DNA of 60,000 nucleotides from Lineus longissimus (lineage: Eukaryota; Nemertea; Pilidiophora; Heteronemertea; Lineidae). Below the pieces are notes generated by a model. That model saw only the letters and a program-made list of their open reading frames with translations, had not been told where the DNA came from and searched no databases. Numbering within the stretch: the first letter of the stretch is position 1; each line of letters begins with the position of its first letter. This document shows, piece by piece, positions 53,021 through 60,000 of this stretch. The DNA lies in contig NC_088324.1 in assembly GCF_910592395.1 (NCBI RefSeq), forward strand, positions 2,854,001 to 2,914,000. The letters run 5' to 3'. The position numbers and the translations under genes are program-made.

Positions 53021-55369
53021 TTATTTTTCAACACACTCTTGTTCAACGCGAGCGCTAGTAGTCATATAATGACCTAATGCCAATGTACTTATTCCATCAG
53101 GTAATATATGCCTTTTATCGTCTGCGTGGTCAAGCGCTACTTTGGTGACTTGCTCTGTGTAAAGTTGATGATTCCGACTTCTAAACACATTCATCCTTTT
53201 CTCGATTGGGATTTTACCCAAAAGCACAGACTTGTAGTCTTCGAAGGTGACTTCACTTTTCACAACTTGCTTCTTCACACCTTTACACTTTTTGACTTCT
53301 TCTTCTTTGTCAGTTGTATAAGAATATAATTTAGCCCTCAAAGCGATGAACTCATTGATCACTTTGCCTGCCTCTTCGTCTTTGAACTTGCCCGTGATCT
53401 TCTTATTCGTTTCATCAAACAATGGATGATCTTTAGGAAAATTAGAGAAGTCATACAAGTGTGCATCTTTCTGCATGTCTTTGTAGATATCACCAGTCTG
53501 TATGTTATAGACTAGTGAATCTGTATCAGTGAAAAGTAGTTCAGCCCTGCAATGGTAGAAGGCAGTAACTCCATATTTTGGTCAAATCCACCTTTTGGGC
53601 ATTTTTGGAACTACTACTAGTGCTTTATCTTCTGAAATGGTTGTTATCCCTGTAGAAGCAATATTTTCTGAGATTTCAGCATGGGGGTGAGAAGTAACTC
53701 CGACCTCCAGACACTAATACAATGGTAAAAGGCAGTAACTCCAATTGCAATGGTAAAAGGCAGTAACTCCATGTCCAATGTGGAGTTACTGCCTTCTACC
53801 ATTGTTTTTTTTAAACCCCTGTGGAGTTACTGCCTTCTACCATTGTTTTTCTCCAAGTGCCTGTGGACCCCTACCCCAGTACCCCGCCCCTCATAATTCA
53901 TTGACTGGGTGCCCTTGATCCTTGACAGCCACTGTTCTCCCACTTCCCTGTTACAGTCAAAAACGCATTGGAGTTACTGCCTTTGATGATTGTACAACCA
54001 AAAATAGTGGCGGTGGTTTACAATGGAAGAAGGCAGTAACTCCACTTTGACCTTGAACTTTGACCTTTTGACCTAAATCACAGTACTTTTGATATTTGGA
54101 AGATGAAAAGACAAATATCAAATTGTAAGTATTTTGATAAGATTCCTCATGTTTGAGGCATAAGGTTGATCACAAATTGTTGTTTTTCTCAAAACTATGA
54201 AAAGTGGAGTTACTGCCTTCTACCATTGCAGGGCTGAGTTGTGCTACTTCAGGATACTTCTTTAACAAGTGATTGTAGTGAAAGTCAAACATATGCACTT
54301 TAGAGAGGTCTAAAATCGCTTGTCCCATAAATATGGGCTTATTGAGATAGACTTCTGCTTTTTGGCGTTCTACCATGACTAGAACTTTACTGAAAATTTT
54401 GTGTGATCTGTAGTTGTTACTATCAACTGATTTCCGAAGCTTATTGGGAGTTGTAGCTAAAGTAAGGTCTTTTCTACGCCTTACTGACTCCATTGTTTTG
54501 CCAAATATCGCATTGTTCATCAATTTGAAGAAGTCCTTTTCGAAGTCATTTTTGGCATTTGCGCGTTGACTTGTGTTGAAGTCTATATATTCTTTCAAGA
54601 AGTTAGACTCTTCATAACTTACACCTCTGTGAATCTTAGTCAATTTGAGCCCTTGACTCAAGTAGAATTTCAAGGCCTTGTGATGCACAATATATTTTTT
54701 CTTGTCTTGCAAGTTAGGAATGAGCTTATCATTCATGTGTTCTGGTGCAAGAGGATAGTCATTGTGCAAGTTGTGTAAATGCTTAGGATATTCTAAGTCA
54801 ACTTCAAGTGTGCAAGGGATGTCTTGCCAATTTTCGAGTTCATTGTCAGCTATCCAGTGAAAGTCTCTAAGTGGTAAATTTTGCCCCATCGCTATGCCGT
54901 AAAGGTTGTTGGCATCGACAAAGGTGATATAACTTGGAGGTTTTTCTGAGTCAAAATTTTCTAAATATGGATTGTTTGCCTGTGCATATCTATGACTTGC
55001 TTGACATACTCCTCCACGAATACCTAATTCGAAGAAGTTATACATGTCTACATATGTGAGGAGTTCAATTTCAACTTTAGTCATTTTTAGCATCGCTTGC
55101 CATGACAAACCTGGTGATGTGTAGAAGAATGCGGGATCTAAATTATAGATGTCCATGCAGGTCTGTCTAAAATTTTCAATAATGTCAGCGAGTAGCAGAA
55201 CATCAGTTTCAAGATATAAGTTGTGGTAATCTCTGAATGTTTGACAGTTGAACTTATCCCACACATGTTGAGCATGTAGGTAGTCTTCTTGTGAAATTTT
55301 GGTATTGTTAAACTTTGAGTCAGAATATATGTATTGTGGTGGTAGGAATCTAGGTAATTCTAAGCTATT
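53021..55369 (-). pseudogene. protein-primed family B DNA polymerase of the Polinton, N-terminus missing, split by an insertion
   Basis: Upstream part 54237-55369: exonuclease motif III (YLETDVLLLADI), polymerase motif A around FVDANNLYG, and motif B (KLMNNAIFGKTMES). Downstream part 53021-53541: motif C (FTDTDSLVY), then YDFSNFPKDHPL, NKKITGKFKDE, KLYSYTTD and ALGHYM. A 695-bp element sits between, flanked by a 4-bp duplication; the two parts share one frame and total 550 codons. Family members have roughly twice that length, so the N-terminal half (exonuclease motifs I and II and the priming region) is lost. The open frame ends at a TAA at 55370-55372 beside a hairpin. This enzyme would copy the element with a terminal protein as primer. 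Confidence 0.9.
53542..54236. mobile_element. 695-bp non-autonomous element full of one repeated motif, inside the polymerase gene
   Basis: Terminal inverted repeats start CAGCCCTGCAATGGTAGAAG (about 32 bp). The target duplication is AGTT (53538-53541, 54237-54240). The interior contains about six further copies, in both orientations, of CAATGGTA.AAGGCAGTAACT (for example at 53717, 53745, 53784, 53821, 53966 and 54022). It has no coding capacity. The dense subterminal repeats look like transposase-binding sites. The 4-bp duplication does not fit hAT (8 bp), Harbinger (3 bp) or mariner (TA), so the superfamily is open. Confidence 0.85.
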
Positions 55370-55452
55370 TTAACAAAAGCCCTTACAGGCCTTTTTGTCT
55401 CAAAATAGCTTAGAAACCCCTAAGAACCAGACACCACAATACATATATTCTA
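55321..55452. repeat. imperfect hairpin at the polymerase breakpoint
   Basis: The left arm AGAATATATGTATTGTGGTG...CTAAGCTATTTT (55323-55371) is polymerase coding sequence. The right arm AAAATAGCTTAG...CACCACAATACATATATTCT (55402-55451) is its imperfect inverted copy, and a 30-bp spacer separates them. Polinton similarity ends here. Confidence 0.75.
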
Positions 55453-55819
55453 TCATTCATGAGATTCCCAGTGAAGCGTTGCAATGAAATGGTCAGTGAA
55501 ATGGTGAGGGAATACTAGAGTTCAATTGGTTAATGTAATCATGACTTACTGTATTCCAACAGAAAGTACACGTCAATAGCTTTCCAAGGATACATCATTG
55601 CAAATATCCATTGAGAAATGGCAGAGAAATGAACCCTTGAAGTTCGCACATCTTGACAGTCCCAGCGTATTCCAATAAATGCTGTAGGCCTACACGACAG
55701 CTGTTACAGTGATTAATCATTGTTGCTTGAATCTATTGAAAATATTGTTGACAGAGTCTGCATTTACATGGTAACATATGTTACCAAACAATACTCACGT
55801 CCCAAAGTATTACAAAGGT

Positions 55820-55944
55820 CTATTGTTCGTTAATGCGTTTATCCGACAGAATTTCGAGACATTATTTTAACGACGCAAAAATAATTTTCAGCGCTGAAAA
55901 TATTTTCTAAAATTGTGTCGGATAAACGCATTAAGACACAATAG
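55820..55944. repeat. 125-bp hairpin element
   Basis: Arms CTATTGTTCGTTAATGCGTT and (inverted) AACGCATTAAGACACAATAG, continuing through ATCCGACA. Likely a MITE. Confidence 0.65.
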
Positions 55945-55959
55945 GCCTTTTCATGTCTT

Positions 55960-56060
55960 TGACAAGCAAAAATAATTAATGATTGCAACATCTGATATGG
56001 CCATTGTAATTTGCAAGCACAAATAATTAATGACTGCAACATCTGATATGGCCATTGTAC
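55960..56060. repeat. tandem pair of ~50 bp
   Basis: GACAAGCAAAAATAATTAAT and its copy at GCAAGCACAAATAATTAATG, each followed by GCAACATCTGATATGGCCAT. Confidence 0.7.
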
Positions 56061-56222
56061 AACTGAATATCACTATGGTTTAAAGGCAAATGTTATTCTG
56101 TCCATGGAGACATGATGTTAACGTCACACTTCCTCCATCTGGTGAGATTATTCCATTAAAATAAATGGCCTTTTTACTGTCTTCATTAACCAAAATTCAA
56201 GGAAAAAATTCAAGTAAATTAA

Positions 56223-57614
56223 ATGTATTATCCAATAGCAAATCAACATAAAAGTAAATTCACCTATGACTTCTTTAATTTAGAAGTAACTGTTAATACT
56301 AATAACTTCTTCAGACTACAAGAAACTAAGATAACACCTGGGTTTTTGAGCCTGAAAAATAAGAAAGACTGTCTGCGACTGGAAAAGAATCCATTATCGT
56401 TTTACCAGAACCAATTTAACATGGCTGTTTGGTTTGCTACAACAGGTTGTGGTATTTCAATAGACGATCACTTGAATCACAGTGACCCATTGTTAAGGTC
56501 AATTTACAGGTTTCATGTTTACTATCAAATATTGAAGATCATGAAGAATCTAGAGATACCAATTCCAGGTGAAAGTGAATTTAATGAGACAAACAATAAC
56601 ATTAACCATAGGAAACTAGGAGGGTTATTGAGTGAATTTGGTTTAAAAGACGAGTACGATTTCTCGGTGTTTGAAAATAACGGTGGTTGGAGGTCATGGA
56701 GTGTACCGGATTACAACCCGAACATAACTGATCCCGGATATTACATCAATGATTCTAAAATCAATTTCTTCCTCATGCAAGTTCATGAAAATAGAATGCC
56801 ACCGATGTTCAGTAAAGACTGGGATGCTGGAATGGCTAATTTCAAATATCCAGATATTTTCATCAAGGATCATGTCAGGAGACACAAGAATGTATTTGAT
56901 GTAATTACACAAAATGAATGTCAAACCTATCAACAATTCATGATATTTAAATCAAATGGTTTCTCTAATCCTGGAATAGAGAGGTTGAATGATACAATAA
57001 GAACATATGTTTACTGTATTCTGGGTGCTCAGGCGTTGACCAGAACACCAATAATTGGAGTACCGGGTACAGAATTGGATGCACAGAAGGAATTTAACAA
57101 ACTATTAAAGGATTCGATTAATCAACATCCTGATATTCCCACTTCAATTCAAAGATATCAAAAAGCAGTGAGTGACACTCATACAAGACTAGATTATGTA
57201 ATAGCACCAGGATTGTATGTCATAGGATCAAATATGGTACTCGTTATTGGTAAGCTGGATAACTACAATAATAACATTTTAATAGCACCAAAAAATGCTA
57301 AACCCGGTAAGAATGACATTAACCACAAAAAGACCTTACCACCACCACTGATGGAAGGAAATAGTTCTAAGAAAATAAGAGTTAAGAGTAGCGTTGGTAC
57401 TGTCAAGACGGACTTCGTCCTGAGAGCAAAGCTCGAGACCAGTCATAAACCAAAGAGTAATGTTGATACACCAAAAACAACTGAAACCTCAAAGAATACT
57501 CCTACTACTACTAAACTTGACACCAAAGTTGAGAAGGTGGATGATACTCATGAAACAATTAAATTCATGCTTTACTCAGTTGTTGGTACATTGATTGTTT
57601 TTATGGTTAGATAA
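56223..57614 (+). CDS. conserved Polinton protein with C-terminal membrane anchor (element 2)
   Basis: 463 residues and intact. Characteristic segments: FNMAVWFATTGCGISIDDHL, DPLLRSIYRFHVYYQI, then the central TIRTYVYCILGAQALTR, ELDAQKEFNKLLKDSIN, DYVIAPGLYVIGSNMVL and GKLDNYNNNILIA. The C-terminal part is low-complexity (Lys/Thr/Pro) and ends in a hydrophobic anchor (MLYSVVGTLIVFMVR). It is the full-length counterpart of the broken gene at 48,471-53,007. Its region between SKDWD and the SIRT-like segment is about 30-40 residues longer. Conserved 'WcaTtGCGvs..dHl' and 'YVYCILGAQ' blocks define the family; its role is not known to me. The start context TTAAATG resembles element 1 only weakly. 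Confidence 0.8.
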   Translation: MYYPIANQHKSKFTYDFFNLEVTVNTNNFFRLQETKITPGFLSLKNKKDCLRLEKNPLSFYQNQFNMAVWFATTGCGISIDDHLNHSDPLLRSIYRFHVYYQILKIMKNLEIPIPGESEFNETNNNINHRKLGGLLSEFGLKDEYDFSVFENNGGWRSWSVPDYNPNITDPGYYINDSKINFFLMQVHENRMPPMFSKDWDAGMANFKYPDIFIKDHVRRHKNVFDVITQNECQTYQQFMIFKSNGFSNPGIERLNDTIRTYVYCILGAQALTRTPIIGVPGTELDAQKEFNKLLKDSINQHPDIPTSIQRYQKAVSDTHTRLDYVIAPGLYVIGSNMVLVIGKLDNYNNNILIAPKNAKPGKNDINHKKTLPPPLMEGNSSKKIRVKSSVGTVKTDFVLRAKLETSHKPKSNVDTPKTTETSKNTPTTTKLDTKVEKVDDTHETIKFMLYSVVGTLIVFMVR

Positions 57615-57624
57615 ATAAGTAATT

Positions 57625-59213
57625 ATGGCTGAAGGAGGTGAAAATTATGAAATGAGTGATTACGATACACAATCATCATCATCAGGAACTGATGAAGACT
57701 GGGATAATTGGAGAAAGTTTATCTTTTATCCAAAAAGGCCAGACACAACATACAACACAGGAGGTGAAGATATCCAAATGGGTGAGTTAGATAATTATCG
57801 CTTTCGTAATGTGGATGATCCTAATACAAGTGAAACCAATAGAACTTTTCAAGATGACGGCACAACATACAACACAGGAGGTGGAAATCTTACTACTGAA
57901 ACTTCATTCACTACAACTCCAGAAAGAGTAAGAGGTATTGTCCCTGAATTGATGGAAAAGGAGTCATTTCTAGATGATAAAGAGGATAAACTTGATACAG
58001 CATTGAAAAAAAGTGGTAAATGGAAATATGACCCTAACAAACTAAGTAAACTAGCAACACGTATTTATTTGCACAACGAGGAACCTTACTTCTTGCCTAC
58101 AAAAGGAGAATTAGCAAACTTTACAGAACAACAAAAGAACAATATGAAAGAAATTCCTAATCCTAATGGAGGGAATGCCTTTATCATTCCTTTAATTAAA
58201 TCAGATGGTAAATTCCTTTCTGAAGGCACATTAAAGACTAAGTTTGGTACTAGATTTGCTAACATGATTAGAGGTATGATTGCACCTGACCCACCAGTAA
58301 GTCAACCTACATTAGTAACCCCTGAAACACAGGCAGTAATTAATGAGGTAAACAGTTCAAACAAACCAATAGATAAACTGATAGATTCTAATGATGATGA
58401 ACTTAAATCACTGGGTTTTACTGAATATGCCTTGAGAGAACTTAGAGGGTTAAAACAGGCTGGTGATGATCTAGCTGCAGTAAAGAGGGATAAGGACATG
58501 CAAATAGAGGAATTAGAAAAAAACTTCGTAATTTAACAAGAGACTATGTAAAGTCTGTAGAAGAAGATACTAAAGATAAAGGAGAGTTGAAAAAGCAAAT
58601 AGATGAACTAAATGACAAATTGCATGAGGAACAGTCAAAGGTATGGAGGTTAGACAATGACAGGGAGTCACAAACTAGAAGAATTAAACGTTTAATTGTT
58701 GATGTTCTAAAGAAACCAGATTCAACTATTCCTCTGAAGGACAGAATAAAGTTACTTTTTAAGACGTATGGTGTAACCATTAGCGCCATAATAACAGCTG
58801 TTGTTATGACATTTACAACTCTAGGTCTCAGTATCAGTAGTGCTTTCAGTGGTGCTACTAAATCTGTAAAACCAACTCCAGGACCAGGACCATCTCCAGG
58901 ACCAGACCCAACTCCAGGACCTACACCAGAACCTGGACCAAAACCATCAATACCAGATAAAGTTAAAGAAGGTCTCAAGAAGTTTGCTGAATGGCTAAAA
59001 GAACTAGCCAAGAAATCAGCTGCGGCTTTACCGGGAATCATCGGTTCTATCGTATCATTTCTCCTGAAAACAATTGGTGCAGTTGTTGGCTTTCTAGCCG
59101 AACATCTGATCATAGCAGTTATTGCTATTGTGAGCTCCATAATTTATGGTTTAATTGGGGGTGTTAAAGCCTTAAAATCACGTAAAACAGTAAAATCACG
59201 TAAAATGTCTTAG
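57625..59213 (+). CDS. coiled-coil/transmembrane Polinton protein, two frames joined at a -1 slippery site
   Basis: The first frame (57625-58536, 303 codons) has an acidic Ser/Asp-rich start (SDYDTQSSSSGTDEDWDNW), a duplicated TTYNTGG motif and a region NKLSKLATRIYLHNEEPYFL...FGTRFANMIRGM found in many Polintons. It ends in a coiled-coil. The coiled-coil carries on in the -1 frame to 59213: KGELKKQIDELNDKLHEEQS, a membrane segment (GVTISAIITAVVMTFTTLGL), a Pro/Gly linker (PGPGPSPGPDPTPGPTPEPG), amphipathic helices, and a second membrane segment with GFLAEHLIIAVIAI as in element 1. The frames meet at A-AAA-AAC (58518-58524) in the correct phase for -1 frameshifting. Joined length would be 529 codons. 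Either programmed recoding or a lost A explains it. Confidence 0.7.
58518..58524 (+). promoter_or_regulatory. candidate -1 ribosomal frameshift heptamer
   Basis: A AAA AAC in the zero frame (codons GAA AAA AAC). This is one of the canonical X-XXY-YYZ slippery heptamers. The zero-frame stop follows after three codons (TTC GTA ATT TAA), and the -1 frame is open to 59213. I did not identify a clear pseudoknot downstream. Confidence 0.4.
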
Positions 59214-59260
59214 GTGACCTTCTATCAAAACAATGTTTAAAAAATAATTATTATGTAAAT

Positions 59261-60000
59261 ATGAATAAATACATCTCATTAAAAGACTATTATTCTAGTG
59301 AGTGGAACAATGAGAATCTTAAAGGATACATTCGTCCTAGGGTTATGGATCGAGCAGAGCTCTCAGGACGAAGTCTGACTGAGACAGGCAAAGTAGTCCT
59401 GCCAAGAATGAAAGAATATGACGTCAGTACCAACACTAATGCTCAATTCTGCCGTAATTGTAAAAGGTGGACCCTTTTTGAGTATCAAAAAAACTTGAAT
59501 TCAGCAAGGTACGCAGCTAAAACTGTGAAGTATCAATTCTGCACCAATTGCAATTCGACTACTTACGACGATGATTTTAAAACTCTTGAGATCAATATTG
59601 ACAACAAGACACGTTACTTTGACAGTATTCTAAGGAAACTTGGATGGAGTCGGCTGTCCGAATCGGCAGTTAAGTATTTAAAGGACTTTGTGGAAGGGTA
59701 TTTACAGTGCTACTTTTCAAGTCACAGAAAATGTCTTAGTAAGCAGAGATATGAAAGTACTCTTCAGTCAGCCCTAAAAATGGGTATTAACACTCTCCCC
59801 TCTAAGTTATGTAACCAAGGGTTACATGGTGAAGCCATGCTTTTTAAATTTCACTGTGGGGAATATGATTGGTTTCTTGCCATTGAATTTATTAACAGGG
59901 CAATTGGTAAACCGCAATTAACCGATGAGAATATCACTGACCTTAGACTAGTGTACTATGCTTTCCTTAGATTTCTGCATTACTGTGGTGTGAAGGTCAC
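59261..60000 (+). CDS. zinc-ribbon protein, VLTF3-like late transcription factor candidate (runs off the window)
   Basis: From the ATG at 59261 the frame is open for 246 codons to the window edge. Visible: MNKYISLKDYYSSEWNNENL at the start; a zinc ribbon from two CxxC pairs (FCRNCKRW at about 67 and FCTNCNST at about 94); a following RYFDSILRKLGW segment; and, near the edge, LRLVYYAFLRFLHYCG. A zinc ribbon followed by 'YF..iL..lG' and a C-terminal 'Y..L.kfL...g' is the layout of poxvirus VLTF3-type late transcription factors found in large DNA viruses. This is a pattern match only. A TFIIB-like or unrelated zinc-ribbon protein is possible. Confidence 0.45.
   Translation, partial: MNKYISLKDYYSSEWNNENLKGYIRPRVMDRAELSGRSLTETGKVVLPRMKEYDVSTNTNAQFCRNCKRWTLFEYQKNLNSARYAAKTVKYQFCTNCNSTTYDDDFKTLEINIDNKTRYFDSILRKLGWSRLSESAVKYLKDFVEGYLQCYFSSHRKCLSKQRYESTLQSALKMGINTLPSKLCNQGLHGEAMLFKFHCGEYDWFLAIEFINRAIGKPQLTDENITDLRLVYYAFLRFLHYCGVKV

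Larger units (their letters stand above)
39820..55460. mobile_element. Polinton/Maverick element 1 (defective, right end lost)
   Basis: The set of genes defines it: rve integrase, A32-type packaging ATPase, double-jelly-roll major capsid protein, penton-like minor capsid protein and protein-primed family B polymerase. These are packed with gaps of 5-30 bp, mostly on the minus strand. The left edge is set by eye at the start of direct repeats near 39,820. No matching terminal inverted repeat is found on the right, where the polymerase is cut at about 55,370 next to a hairpin. No adenain-like protease was found. The element has stops, a frameshift and two nested transposons, so it is not functional as it stands. 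Confidence 0.85.
55453..56222. other. spacer between the two Polintons
   Basis: No gene. Contains a hairpin element at 55820-55944 and a tandem pair at 55960-56060. Neither Polinton's terminal repeat could be recognised here. Confidence 0.45.
56150..60000 (+). mobile_element. Polinton/Maverick element 2 (left part; continues past the window)
   Basis: Recognised by homologues of two element-1 proteins: the conserved 446-codon gene and the coiled-coil/proline-linker membrane protein. Here they are side by side on the plus strand, followed by a zinc-ribbon ORF that is open at the window edge. The protein sequences are clearly diverged, and the gene order and strand differ from element 1, so it belongs to another lineage. 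No terminal repeat could be located. Apart from one frame change at a slippery site there are no visible lesions. Confidence 0.8.

Noticed and set aside
39820-55460. An adenain-like cysteine protease expected in Polintons
   Set aside because: None of the genes shows its His/Cys catalytic motifs. It may have been lost with the missing right end.
58544-59140. 198-codon minus-strand frame opposite the Polinton membrane protein
   Set aside because: Its Gly/Pro stretch is the mirror of the Pro/Gly linker on the plus strand. The plus-strand frame has homology to element 1.
1-60000. tRNA or rRNA genes
   Set aside because: I saw no A-box/B-box pairs with a cloverleaf and no rRNA-like sequence. A covariance-model scan would be needed to exclude small RNA genes.

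Overview
The window is eukaryotic nuclear DNA, most likely from a marine invertebrate animal. It has spliced genes with GT-AG introns, a metazoan rhodopsin-like GPCR, long AT-rich intergenic stretches and a dense mix of animal transposons (pogo, mariner, Harbinger, BEL/Pao, Penelope, LINE, fold-back elements, Polintons). The many 'taggccta' strings around 15.8-16.1 kb would fit an echinoderm or hemichordate, but the species cannot be settled from the sequence.

Layout. 0-17.7 kb: one exon of a dCMP/cytidine-deaminase-like host gene, then transposon debris and long empty stretches. This part holds an uninterrupted pogo-type transposase (1.8-3.3 kb), a decayed mariner with long inverted ends (4.3-5.25 kb), a Harbinger element with its 3-bp target duplication (10.2-11.6 kb), a BEL/Pao integrase relic (12.6-13.65 kb) and a Penelope-like endonuclease fragment (16.4-17.7 kb). 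18.4-19.5 kb is a fold-back element. 19.7-31.8 kb is a large, indel-ridden inverted duplication centred on a 1.07-kb head-to-head repeat dimer (25.03-26.10 kb). Its left arm carries a small three-exon gene for a secreted, Thr/Pro-rich, cysteine-rich protein; its right arm carries a decayed copy. A Harbinger relic sits in the right arm, and the left arm preserves the empty site. 34.9-35.6 kb is an 81-bp minisatellite. 36.7-39.4 kb is a tandem pair of GPCR genes: the first complete in three exons, the second reduced to exon 1 just before a Polinton.

39.8-55.4 kb is a Polinton/Maverick (virus-like, self-synthesising) element. It carries an OB-fold-like protein, a penton-like minor capsid protein, several small membrane proteins, an A32-type packaging ATPase, a double-jelly-roll major capsid protein, a retroviral-type integrase, a conserved tailpiece-anchored protein and a protein-primed family B DNA polymerase. 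The copy is dead or dying. There are in-frame stops in three genes and a homopolymer frameshift in a fourth. A 3.2-kb pogo element with an apparently intact four-exon transposase lies inside the conserved gene, and a 695-bp repeat-rich non-autonomous element lies inside the polymerase. The polymerase N-terminus is missing at a hairpin breakpoint. Nearly every gene of this element starts inside the same motif, ATAAATG, which resembles a poxvirus-type late promoter and also contains a polyadenylation signal. A family of GC-rich palindromes is confined to this element.

56.2-60 kb is the start of a second Polinton from a different lineage, on the opposite strand and with a different gene order. 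It has the conserved protein, a coiled-coil/membrane protein split by a textbook -1 slippery site, and an open-ended zinc-ribbon ORF that resembles a VLTF3-type late transcription factor.
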